From positions 71,585,001 through 71,649,000 of the forward strand of contig NC_071670.1 in NCBI RefSeq assembly GCF_028554725.1: 64,000 bases of DNA. Direction: 5' to 3'. The DNA is from Zeugodacus cucurbitae (Eukaryota > Arthropoda > Insecta > Diptera > Tephritidae). Positions 1 to 10,700 of this stretch are shown here, one piece after another. Position 1 is the first letter of the stretch, and each line of letters begins with the position of its first letter. The notes beneath the pieces are model-generated. The model made no database searches. It saw only the letters and a list, made by a program, of their open reading frames with translations, and had not been told where the DNA came from. The translations under genes were made by a program, and so were the position numbers.

Positions 1-234
1 TATTATATTTGGTTAATTCAAGCACTCAATTTTAAATGAACAAACGTGTGTGCTGGAAAACCATCGCTTTTTAATTTTAATATAACATTCTTATTGAAAA
101 GAATTATGTTCTCTAACTCAACTATAGGGCTCAATCTCTAAATTATTATAATTATTTAGCTCTCTCTTTCTCCATTTTTCCGAAAAGACAACAACAGAGA
201 AAGTTGAATATTATATATATATAATATATATTAC

Positions 235-395
235 ACGTTCTCTGCAAAAATCGGTTCTCTGCATATACATCAGAGAATGTCAATTATAGAGAAGGTTCAT
301 GGTGTGCCGATTGTCACACTGGTCCGCTTTTCGAAGGGGTACTCGTTTCTATAAGCGTGTTTCACCACATGTAGCTATAAGCGTGTTTCACCACA
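235..395 (+). repeat. Left arm of a degenerate inverted repeat (about 2 kb element)
   Basis: Contains ctataagcgtgtttcaccac twice in direct orientation (349-368 and 375-394, period 26). The exact reverse complement occurs at 2322-2341. Further out, the tatagagaagg and cagagaatgt motifs near 265-295 have inverted partners at 2384-2437. Together the arms look like decayed ends of a mobile element with non-coding contents. No target duplication was found, so the family is unknown. Confidence 0.5.
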
Positions 396-2321
396 GTTTA
401 ACATTAGAGGGCTCAAAAATAACAGATTTGAGCGTTTTCATGTTTAAATGAGAAAAATTGTGTTAATTTCAATGTTAATAAATGTACGCTTAAAGATTCG
501 CTTATATACAATGCGCGAACGACTTTGCATATAGTATGTATATATGTAATTTATGGATATTTTGTTTATATTTGATATTAAAGTACATGCGTACTTATGT
601 AATAATTGACTTAAATAATGATTTATTCTATAAAATCTTTGAAATATTTAATAAACTAAAAATATTACATATAATATGTAAATGTAACATAAATGCCCAT
701 ATATGTATATGTATATTTAATTACTTTTTTTCATGAATAATTTCTATAATATCTCAAAATCATGAATATCCGCGCATTTGTAATCATGTGTGCATGTAAA
801 CAAATGTCAAAGAATCATTCTGATTGTGTAGATATGTCAATTTGTCAACATTCAATATATATATGTAAATATGTGCACTCATGGCTTTATATAAAATCTT
901 CGTTGCCACGGTCAACCAATGGCCGAAGATTATGATTTTTTGTTTTCATGTCATAGAGTTGTAATGATTGTGGAGCGTACGCAGGCAAAAAGGCCCAGAT
1001 GCCCAACATACTATGACGTTAATTTTTATGCCTTGTTTCTTACAAAGATCAAAAGTAATTATTTAAAATGTGTCTTAATATATTGGTAGAATATTAAAAT
1101 GTATTTAATTGTGTAGATACATCATTAATACTTCAATATTTGTCAACGCATATTAAGCGCAATTATTATTACGGCGGGATAACATGAAACGGCCCTGTGA
1201 AGCTCGATGTGTCGAAAAATTGATGGCCGCCTGCGCGATGCCAAAGCGACGCAACATTGCGTTGTTGGTAGAAAAATCGGCTTGTCGTAAATATGTATGA
1301 TAAAGTATGGGCATGCAAACATATCGACATAAATTTTTGTGAGCCACAGAATTTTTGCTGAAAAATATTTTAAATCGACTCAAGGGCTATGTTGCCATTT
1401 TTATCCTTTTTTAGATTTTGCGGCGTTGCAACTTTTCCTTTTGCAGGGAACATTAGAAAAATCTTCAATTTATGATTTTTGTCATCGTCGCGAAAAGGCG
1501 TTTGTTGGCATGGCATGCGCGGGGAGATGTGTATGGCTCTGCTTTTATGAATGAAGCAACTTTGCCAAATGAATGTGCGCCTGCGTTCATGAATGAAAAT
1601 GTTTTTGTTGTGTTTACGACAATATTTGGCAGCGTCGATTGGCTGCCATATTGACTTGTGATGCTGCTTATGCGTTTGAGGCGCTTGTTGTTTTTGTAGA
1701 ACAATGCTTTCGATTTTTTGTGGTGGTTGACAAACTTACGTGCACGCATATGCAAATGTAAGTTTATGTGTTTGTTCAGTGACATGCAAACATATGTATG
1801 TATATGCATACAGAGCAATGCGTGCACATGTGACATGCCCTTCACTGATAAGTGATAATGAGACAATTCGAATTTTTGAAGACATATCTGCATACATATG
1901 TACAAACGTAAATGCTTATATGTATATAGATATACATACATATGTATATGCAAGTTTAAGTTATGAAATTTGTTGTTTATTTTAGTAATATAGGAAATGT
2001 ATTTAGTATAAAAATATTTTTATAAAAATAAATAAAAATATCTATGAAAGTTAATTATTGTATAACATTATATACACGTATGCAGCTTAATTTGGTTTTT
2101 ACTACAAATATGGCTCTGAAAACGCATAAGTCATTTTCAATTGTGGATGCATTCATATATAAGAATCATATCAGCTCATATGATTGTATATAAATGTATC
2201 AACACATAAGCCAAATAGCTAACATTCCGCTTTAAAAAAATGTAAACTTCTGAGCATAATTTTCAATTAATACTCAGTTCTGTTAAAAGGCACTGTTAAT
2301 ATTTCTCCTTCCGAACCGGCC

Positions 2322-2437
2322 GTGGTGAAACACGCTTATAGAATCTTGATAGGTTTTGACAATTCACACGCTTGTCCGCAATTGGACCTTCTCTATATTA
2401 TACGTTCTCTGGACCTTCTCTATATTATACGTTCTCT
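2322..2437 (-). repeat. Right arm of the inverted repeat, with a 27-bp tandem duplication
   Basis: Positions 2322-2341 are the exact reverse complement of the 20-base motif found twice at 349-394. Beyond it, a 27-bp unit beginning ggaccttctctatattatac is present twice back to back (2384-2410 and 2411-2437). Related, diverged sequence in opposite orientation lies near 235-300. The terminal tandem units and inverted arrangement resemble foldback-type ends. Confidence 0.5.
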
Positions 2438-2616
2438 GTATACATAAAGCCAACAGCTGACGGATTATAATAATAAATTTTTATTCGTACTGTACCAAGC
2501 AGAAAAACTGTCAATGGTTAATCTGACATTTTCTCATTTACTTCGAAAACACACGTGTATTTTTTAAGGTTTTCACGGTGAAGAATAAATTTATTTGAAG
2601 TAAATTATAAATAAAT

Positions 2617-4239
2617 ATGTCTGCGATTAAGAAAAAACGTATTTCAAAGAAAACAAAGTCAGCATGGCGTAAAACAGATATTAAAGATGTAGAAGAATTT
2701 TTGGAAGAGCAACGACAGGATGAACGTGTTGGGTAAGTATTTTAAAAGTATAATTGATATGTATAAATAATTAACATTTATCTTTCACTTTGTCGTTAGG
2801 TCATTTGCAGAAAAAAAGGACGATGAATTGTTTTTGGTGGATGCTACACCGCTTAAACAGAAACCGGTCATTCTGACAGAAAAACAAAAAAGAAAATTAA
2901 ACGCTAAAAAACCATTGCGTTCATTGGAGGCTTTAAACAACACATCTAAAGTGCAAGATCCAATTGTCAAAAGGTAAAAAACGGACAATATACAAAATAT
3001 AATAAATATATGTAATGTATGAAACAATCTAATATGACAGAAATCGGGTTCGGCAGAAGAAGAGTGGTCGTGTCATTGAAGAAGAGGTTCGAAATCCAAC
3101 TAAACCTCGACATTTCCAAGCAAATAAAGATAGGGAGCGTTACTACCAAACTCTAGAAAAAAAACTAAAGAAAGAAGAGGAGTTAAGCAAAACTGCAAAA
3201 GACGTGTGGGCAGAAGAAGATTTCCGAGACAAAATGCCTGGTTTAAAAGATGAGAAAGGATGGATAAGCAGAGAATTAGCACTACACGTGACAAAGAATG
3301 TTGGTAAACCAGTAATAAAAGTGCACGATAGCATACGTCATCGCACAACAAAAGCAAAGTAGGTTTATTTTTTTAAATGTAGGTTGTGTAAAATTTTAAA
3401 AATTTTGTATTTCTATATTTTTTGTGCAGAAAATTCGTGGCTCCACATGCGGGTTTGAGTTATAATCCATCATTGGATGACCACCAAGCACTGCTTAAAG
3501 AAGTTGTAGAACGAGAAGAAAAAATCATAAAAGAGAAAACCCACTTGAAAAGAGTTACAACTCAAATGTTTTCGAAAGTTACACCAGAGGAACGAGATAC
3601 ACGACGATTGGAGGAAATGCGTTCAGGTTTAGATGATGATAGTGAAGGGGAAGCAAACGAGGGAACAGAAGTCGAGGAATATAAAACTATAAATCCCCCA
3701 GTAGAGAATAAAAAAAAGAGTAAACAGTCAAGGCGAAAAGAATTACAACAAAAGGAATTACAGAAAAAGCAAGCAGAGAAAAAAGCTTTAAAAAAACAAA
3801 TTGCCGACTTAAACAGGTATAATTAAATATTTCTCCAATTAAAAACATGTTAAAATTTGTATTTTGTAGGATAAAATCTATTAAAACTGAAGTTATCGCC
3901 GAAGAGGAGGCATTAAATGCTTTAAAAAAGCATCGTAAAAAGGTTGAACTCAAGAAGAAGTTCGAAACAAAACGGTTGGGACGACTTAAATATGTGGATC
4001 CAGATATAGATGTCAATATGCCTGAGGATATTGCTGGCAATCTACGCAATGTGAAGCCAGAATCTAGTTTATTGGTGGACCGATTTAAAAACTTCCAAAA
4101 ACGAAACATTTTACCTGTAAGCGTTGCCACTGGCAAGCAGAAATCAAAGAAAGTAAAACGTTTTCCACGAAGTTCGCACAAAGATCCTGGAGTATCGTTT
4201 CAAATGCTCAGAGAACAGCGTAAAACTGGGAAATCATAA
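2617..4239 (+). CDS. Nop53: Ribosome biogenesis protein NOP53 (GLTSCR2/PICT1 homologue)
   Basis: Five exons by splice signals: 2617-2732, 2800-2973, 3041-3358, 3430-3816, 3870-4239, giving 454 residues in frame. The protein is highly basic and Lys/Glu-rich throughout. It starts MSAIKKKRISKKTKSAWRK and has family-typical stretches: AEEDFRDKMPGLKDEKGW, KKFVAPHAGLSYNPSLDDHQ and a C-terminal coiled-coil-like segment ending near FETKRLGRLKY. NOP53 family members bind 5S rRNP and the 60S precursor in the nucleolus and recruit the exosome helicase Mtr4. The AIM-like Mtr4-binding motif was not assigned here. The start is the first ATG of the open frame, just after an AT-rich leader. The gene is tail-to-tail with the p24 gene, 410 bp away. 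Family recognition is from the conserved GLSYNP block. Confidence 0.9.
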
Positions 4240-4649
4240 TGGGAATATTATATGAATAGTCATAGTAATTAAAAACATAATTGAAGTAATAAAAATTGAA
4301 TTCAATATATTCTGACATAAAACTAAAATGGCAACAATTATTTATACAGCAAAATTACTTAACAATATGACTCTTATTTTTACTATGGCAGACTGCATAA
4401 TGACAAGATTTCGCCAAGTGATGGTTGATTGCATTTATGAATTGCTGTTCTTGAGATCGCCTTACACTGAGTTTTATATTCCAAATTTTCAGATGATTGA
4501 GTATTTTCCATACATATGTTTGATATGTATGTTATTCCTTAAAATTTGGAATATTTTTCTTTGGTTTAAATGTCGGAATATTTCCATTCAGAGGCATAAA
4601 TATTATTTGGTTTTGTTCGCTTGGTAGACTGGATGAATTTGATTGTCCA
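4240..4649. other. Intergenic gap between convergent NOP53 and p24 genes
   Basis: Contains a possible NOP53 poly(A) signal (aataaa within 4280-4300) and a 99-codon open frame at 4328-4627 (+). That frame is AT-rich, without recognisable motifs, and is more likely chance or 3' untranslated sequence than a gene. A 14-bp perfect inverted repeat (4476-4489 with 4541-4554) lies in this gap and is described in the findings. Confidence 0.5.
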
Positions 4650-5345
4650 TCACAACCCCAATTTTTTCCAGAAGGTGGTCATTCGTGAATTTGTATCAAA
4701 GATACTTCGCACCATAAACACCTGCAGAAGTCCCACGAAAATCATAGCACATATTTGAAATAGTGACCAAGTATTTACTCTGGAGTAATTGGCCTCCGCC
4801 AGGTTGCGATCTCGTGCCTCTGTTGATCGTAACATATTTAAAATTTGGTGAGCTTTCGCGATTTGCATATGGACGCGTCCAACATACTCTAAGATTTCAT
4901 GAACTTGAATGTCATACAATTCCTCTGGTGTTTTGGAAGTGGAGGCATTATCCCAATCATTATCAAAAGCTGATTGTCCTTCTTGTTCAATGATAAGCTC
5001 AAAGAAGACAGTTTTTCGGTTATAAGAACTAAATGCGTTATCAAAACAGAAACGATAATCTCCGTCTTTGTTTGTGTCATGACGATGTATGTTTTCCGGT
5101 TTTTTATAGTCGCTAACTATTACTAATCCTATAGGATCCAGCAGTGAAAAGCTTATATCTAAGTCTCCATGTCCACCATCAATCACTTGATATTCTATAT
5201 CGATGGTTTCCCCTTTTCGTACAGGATGGTAAAAGCACTCTCTTCTGCCAGCTTCTATATAAACTGTCATTTCCTTTTCGTATCCACTTACGAATCTACA
5301 AATTGCCATAACACCAAGGAACATCCAGAAATTTATATGCGCCAT
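4650..5345 (-). CDS. p24-1: p24 family cargo receptor (TMED, gamma-like), GOLD domain
   Basis: Single-exon gene of 231 residues. An N-terminal signal peptide (about residues 1-20, FWMFLGVMAICRFVSG) is followed by a GOLD domain beginning YEKEMTVYIEAGRRECFYHP, with YRFCFDN near residue 100. A coiled-coil stretch (residues about 135-190), one membrane span (about 200-220, LFQICAMIFVGLLQVFMV) and a short cytosolic tail ending WKKLGL follow. p24 proteins cycle between ER and Golgi in COPII/COPI vesicles and select cargo. The lysine pair in the tail fits COPI binding. I chose the ATG at 5345 because it puts the hydrophobic signal at the very N-terminus. A further in-frame ATG exists at 5381. The resemblance to Drosophila p24-1 is strong, but the exact paralogue is inferred. 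Confidence 0.88.
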   Translation of the reverse strand: MAHINFWMFLGVMAICRFVSGYEKEMTVYIEAGRRECFYHPVRKGETIDIEYQVIDGGHGDLDISFSLLDPIGLVIVSDYKKPENIHRHDTNKDGDYRFCFDNAFSSYNRKTVFFELIIEQEGQSAFDNDWDNASTSKTPEELYDIQVHEILEYVGRVHMQIAKAHQILNMLRSTEARDRNLAEANYSRVNTWSLFQICAMIFVGLLQVFMVRSIFDTNSRMTTFWKKLGL

Positions 5346-6108
5346 CGTTTGATAAATTAAAATTATATTATAACACAACAAAACTAAGCGTAAAAGTAAG
5401 AACTTATGACTTACTACATGAAATCACCATAAAACAAATCTACGAATTTTATTCTAATAAAGAATATTTAATGGAGTGAAAGAACAGCTGTTTCTTAACA
5501 CAGAGTTGCAAAAATTTCAGTATATTTACACATTTATCATTTGTAACACAGTGATGCCTTGGTTGTAATACGGCCAACAGCCGATATCCCCGGCATTTTG
5601 TGTTAAAACACAAGTTTCTAATTTTGTTTGCATTTAATTTAAAATTAAAGGAAGATTAGTATTATAAAATAAAACTGTATAATTTCACATATACTTGATA
5701 ATAAGCAATGAGGAAAATTTTAAATATTATACAAAATCACTTTGCCGAAAGTTTTAAAGTGTATATAAAATCAATACTATTCGTAACAAAGCGCATTGAT
5801 TACGTTCGGTATCAAGTTAAATAAAGTGTGCTCTTGAGAGAGGCTTGAAAATCAATTTAGTTAAATTTAAATCCAGCAATCGCTAAAGAGGTGAATAACT
5901 CGATTGATTACTAAACTTTTATCTATCAGATAAATTTCTTATCGATAAATTTAAACACATTTGTTCAATACGAGTATGTTTAAAATTTAATCCTTCAATA
6001 TTAGCTTTGTACTTGTTTGTTTACTAACATTTAGGTAATTATATTACATGGTATTTGTTAATAAAATAAACTCAACTCATCAACGGACTGCTTCATAGTT
6101 TGATTCAA
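5346..6108. other. Divergent promoter region between p24 and the PA1-like gene
   Basis: This 760-bp gap separates two genes transcribed away from each other. It is AT-rich and contains one exact DRE octamer (listed separately). No open frame or RNA gene is evident. Both transcription starts should lie here. Confidence 0.6.
5940..5947. promoter_or_regulatory. DRE motif TATCGATA
   Basis: Exact palindromic octamer TATCGATA, the DNA-replication-related element bound by DREF/BEAF-32 at Drosophila housekeeping promoters. It lies 162 bp upstream of the PA1-like start codon and about 600 bp upstream of p24. Its position fits a housekeeping divergent promoter. Function is inferred from the motif only. 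Confidence 0.5.
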
Positions 6109-6545
6109 ATGACTGCCACAGAAATTAATCCCCCAGAGAGTTACAATTCGAATGTGGAAGAGTATGAAATACCAGGAGCAGAAGAACTAGAAAATTTATA
6201 TATGTTGCTAGAAAAGGGAACTATTCCGGAACTTCAATGGCAATTTCCCGGGCGACAACAAACTAATAACGAAACGGCAGCCCCTAAAGTGGAACCTGCA
6301 GCATCAGCAAATACTGAAGAAGAGTAAGTGTACTATTGTAAATCTAGTTCAATAAGTAATGACATTGGTATTTTTACCTTAGGCCAGCAGCTAAAACTGA
6401 CTTCGACTTTAGCGACGATGTCACGCAACCACAAATGAGAGTAAGGAATCAAAATTCTACTCCAAAATCCACGAAAAAGAAAGTTGCAAACTTCGCCGGC
6501 GTTATGGAAGTACTTAAAAAGAAAAACGCGGAGGGGTCATCCTAA
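6109..6545 (+). CDS. PA1/PAGR1-like PTIP-associated protein (putative)
   Basis: Two exons, 6109-6323 and 6383-6545, give a 125-residue acidic protein. The central stretch ELENLYMLLEKGTIPELQWQ followed by FPGR resembles the PTIP-binding conserved region of PAGR1/PA1, a small subunit of the PTIP-MLL3/4 (Trr) H3K4 methyltransferase complex. The N-terminus is acidic and the C-terminus is a short basic tail (STPKSTKKKVANFAGVMEVL) that could be a nuclear signal. The start is the first ATG (6109), and there is no ATG further upstream in this frame. The gene is divergent from p24 and tail-to-tail with hop. The family call rests on one short motif, so an unrelated small nuclear protein remains possible. 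Confidence 0.6.
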
Positions 6546-7789
6546 TGAATTGAATATCTCGCAAATACACCAGTTAATGTTCAATCAGAAAATATTTGTA
6601 TAATGTAATAGTGTTTTAGCTTACATTAATTAAAGTCCTGAAGGACACCACATAAAAGTCAAGATTCTTTAACTCGAATCACCATAATCCACAAACAAAC
6701 TTCAAGTTAGAGAGACTTTGAGTTATAGAATTTTCATTAAAACATATAAATTTTCACAAAGCTGTAAAATATTGATTTATGCACTGTTTTATTTATTTAC
6801 TTCGTAAACATTTTTTTGGACATTCATACGTTAAAAGATGTTTTCTGTAATTTTGTTTGATGACTTTGTTAGATGATTTATGCAATCCATAAGTGTAATA
6901 TTATATTTTTTGTTCGCTTCCTTACTCTTTTAAAATTCTGCTGCGATAGTACAATTTTAATAGTCGAAAAGTTCGTTGTATGGAATTTGCCTTTCAATGC
7001 CACTTCAAGAGTTCGAGTTATAGAAGGAAATTTGTATGAAGTTTGGCTTCTAAACGCTATTGCCAACTCAAAAGTTCAAGTTATGGAGAGAAGTTCCACT
7101 GTATATGACGAATAATTTATTCAAAATATTTTTAATTTTATTCGAAGTAAAATTCACAAAAGCTTAAATATGGCGTTCTTATAATATAATTATAGTATGT
7201 ATATGAATTACAACTTTCCGGTAAAAATGTTTCGTAAATATAATCGAACTATGTCTAAAGAAAACTGAGACACATATAATATATCTATAATACATAAAAA
7301 ATGCAAATTTCAATTATACACATATAAATTTAGTATAAGCTATACAAGGGTAATGCTTAGTTATCATCGCAGAAGGTTTAGGTTATGCAAAAGTGTTATT
7401 AAAAGGAAACGAATATATATTACATTGCGGCTTTGCCAAGTACAAAACATTCTTATTATTAATTGAGGATTAGGATCGTGAGATTTCTCAGTTTAAAATT
7501 AGGGTTAGAACTCTGCAACAAATAGTACGCGTACATTTTTATGGCAGCTCTCTTATATCAACATATTGCTAAAACAACGGTAAGTTTCATATGAAAAGAA
7601 AGAAAACTAATTTCTAACTGAACCACAATATTCGATTGAAAATGTATTCGTCGAAAAAAACAATTGAGAAGATTAAAAAAGGTTTACTTTACCTTACAAA
7701 AACGTTTAAATATAACTTAATTAAATTTCTCCGAAAAGCATCTAGTGAAAATTTATGTATTCAGACAAATTTTTCAAAAATTTCGAATT
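6546..7789. other. Intergenic gap between the PA1-like gene and hop 3' ends
   Basis: Contains the probable 3' untranslated regions of two convergent genes and a 440-bp MITE copy (listed separately). Open frames here fall within the MITE or in AT-rich sequence and show no family signal. Confidence 0.6.
6663..7103. mobile_element. Pogo-like MITE, copy A (left end eroded)
   Basis: Shares with copies B, C and D the terminal sequence reading gttccactg then TA at its right end (7093-7103). The subterminal phrase ctcgaatcaccataatccac lies at its left end, and the internal ttttcattaaaacatata and agttcgagttatag blocks are also present. The left terminal CAGTGGAACTTC is mutated or lost near 6663. It lies in opposite orientation to copies B and C. 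It is non-coding, and its termini suggest mobilisation by a Tc1/mariner-superfamily pogo/Tigger transposase. Confidence 0.75.
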
Positions 7790-10700
7790 TCATATGGTTT
7801 CATCATCTTTTTCTATTAAATTCTGTATACTTTCAAGGATTACGCCAAAATCTGGTCTCTTTTCGGGTTCCAATTCCCAGCACGGTAGTATTAATGTTTC
7901 ATAAATAATTTGTGGACATAACTCTGGTTTTGGGAGTCTGCAATAAAAGTACAGTTGTAATATTCTCAGCCTGTATTATTCGTGTATATATAGGATAGTA
8001 CCTTTCTCCATTATACAGCCGATTCATAATCTCTTCTCCTTTCAGACCCGGTTGACCACCAAGATATGGATTTCCTCCTCGTGACATAATCTCATGCATA
8101 GTCACTCCAAAAGACCATACATCAGATTTATAGGAATAAGTATTATCTCTTATCGATTCCGGTGCATACCTTTAAAATATATTGAAAGTGCATATTAAAT
8201 TTGAATCTAATTTTAATTATTGTCGTTTTGTACCAATTTATAGGAATATCCCTTACGCTTTTTCCAATATAGCAGCCTTCGGAATCTGCGTATTGCGCCA
8301 AACCAAAGTCCGATACTTTTGCCCGATCATTTTCGATCAAAACATTCCGCGCTGCCAAATCTCTATGGATAATTTTCTTTTCCGCCAAGTATTTCATACC
8401 CTGCGATTCAGTTATGAACAATAAAACATATAAATATTTGTAATATATATGTATCTATATATAATACAAGTATTATATATTATATTATTTATTCAATAGC
8501 AAACCTTAGCAATATCGTGGGCGAAATGTAAAAGCCTTTTGTTGGTTAAATTCGGTTGATTACCTCTGAGATAATCTTTCAAAGAACCACCGGAGACTAA
8601 TTCCATTACAATGTAGTAAGGTCTTTGGGTTGATTGAAATATAATTTTTACAATATTCTCGTGCTCGAGGGCCTGTGGATAATGATTATATTTGTGTATA
8701 TGTATATCAACGTAATATTTACAAAATAGGCTTTGAAGTTTTACATACCTGCATAATTTTAGCTTCGCGCTGAAAGTCATTTGAAGTTGAACCATTTTTA
8801 TTTGTTTTCATTTTTTTAACCGCCACCTTTTCCTGCGGTTTATCAGGATCATCGTATTCTATTATGCCTTTATGGACATAAGCAAAATGACCTTCATCTA
8901 ATAGCTCATAAACCATTAATTTTCCCTCTGGAAATGGTAATACTTGACCCATACATCTAAATAATTCTACAAGTGATTGTTCATAATTGTTTGATGAATT
9001 TCCGTTATCTTCATTACATTCGAAACTGATGTCGTCCAAGTCTTTAGACAATTTATTCTCCTTAATACCATTTAATTTCTTTATGATTGAAAATATGCGT
9101 GTGGAATTAAATTGTTTGTTTTCCTCCGATTGCCAACCGTCTAACATGATCTGATATATTTCATCTAGACAATTTTTTGGCTTCGGTAATATGCCACCGT
9201 CTCCCCTTGTACGGTTCATATTTAGTTTCTCAGCAATCTTCGATTCATTTCCATTGCAATTAAGTTCTTCCAAAGGAGATTTTCCGTCAGAAAATATTTC
9301 CCACAGAGCTGTTGCAAAAGCCCATTTGTCTGCGAAATTTTTACCACGAACGTCTTTGGGGTTGTTATAAAATTCTTGTGGTATCCACGGCAAGCTAAAT
9401 GGAAAAATATAGCGTTTTAATCATAAATATATAAAGTGAAACTAACTTACTCTTTGTTTGAATAGCTACGACGAAAGCCGGGGTCGCCAATTTTTACCTC
9501 AAACGTATCAGATCTTGCATCAAATTTAGTTACGTACATGTTCGAACACCGAATAAAGCCGTGGTAAAGACCCTCTTGAACCTGTGAATAAAATAAAGAT
9601 ATACAAATTATCTACATATATATTGATTAAATTTGTTCATTTGTTTTACCAGGTAGGCCATTCCTTTGACCAAACCATACATAATCCATAGCCGCATTTT
9701 GAAAGATATTTTATCTTTATGTTTGCACAGAAACTTATCTAAAGGTCCATAAGCTGTGTACTCCATTACCATAGTATACGGGTATTTCAATGTCAAACCA
9801 TACAATTTTATAAAATGTGACGATGAAAACTTGGCACATTCATTCGATAAATCTATGATATCCTAAAAATTAACATCAAATTAACTTAAAAATTTATTTG
9901 TTTTGATTATTGTTATTGTAGATGTATATCGTTTTATTGAAGAAGTATATTACCTCAAGAACGCCTTCCTTAAGTACTCTTAGCTTTACAGTAACGTTTT
10001 TACACGAATCTTTTTGGATCCATTCTCCTTTCATTATCCACATGTCATCATTACTCTCGCAATTCCCTTCTAAATTAAATATATTAGGATTATTTTACAT
10101 AAAACATTTTTGAAATCCTCTCTCAACTGACCGTAAATTAGGAGGTCACGCTTCCAAATAAGTACTTGAACTCGTGATTTTTGAAGTTCAGATTCACTTA
10201 ATTCTATGTCAGCCTTCTTTGGAAGTAACTTTTTTGGCAAACATATCAAAAGGAGAGGTGCATAATCTAAAAAATTTAAAAGTGTTATAAATAAATTCGA
10301 AACTTTAATAGTATCGTATACTACCATTCTCTGTTGGAGGAATCCAAAACATTTGAGGCGATATTGAGTTCTTCAAATCTTTTAGAGTTTTGAATTCCCT
10401 CAAGTTATTATTCGTGTGTAACAACCATTTTTTGTTTTTCAACGAAATTTTTGTAGTTGTTATGTTCTCGCCTAACTTACCTAACGGTAACCTGCAAATA
10501 ATAAGGTACATTTCATAGCATATTCTTTAAGCTACATTGTTTACTTACGTTTGTGTATTTATATCGATATAAAATACGTCATATTCTTTCTCACATTGCC
10601 TTATAATGCAGTTTTTCCCAACTTTAGACATACTCCTCAATTTGGCAAAAGAAAATGCACCACTGTGATTTCAAATATAATTATTTCGATAGCAAATAAA

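Larger units (their letters stand above)
1..2616. other. AT-rich non-coding DNA upstream of NOP53
   Basis: No convincing gene is seen. Open frames around 1150-1990 lie on both strands over the same bases, have low-complexity composition (His, Tyr, Met and Cys rich from ATATGTATG-type repeats) and match no family I recognise. The segment carries ATATGTATGTATAC-like simple sequence, and imperfect inverted repeats near both ends that are listed separately. The last 100 bases before 2617 are the likely NOP53 promoter and 5' untranslated region. Confidence 0.6.

Noticed and set aside
1153..1985. Overlapping open frames of 60-162 codons on both strands
   Set aside because: They cover the same bases on opposite strands, consist of simple-sequence residues (His/Tyr/Met/Cys) and have no domain or splice support.
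4328..4627. 99-codon ATG-led frame between NOP53 and p24
   Set aside because: AT-rich composition, no motif, and an internal inverted repeat. More likely untranslated sequence of NOP53.
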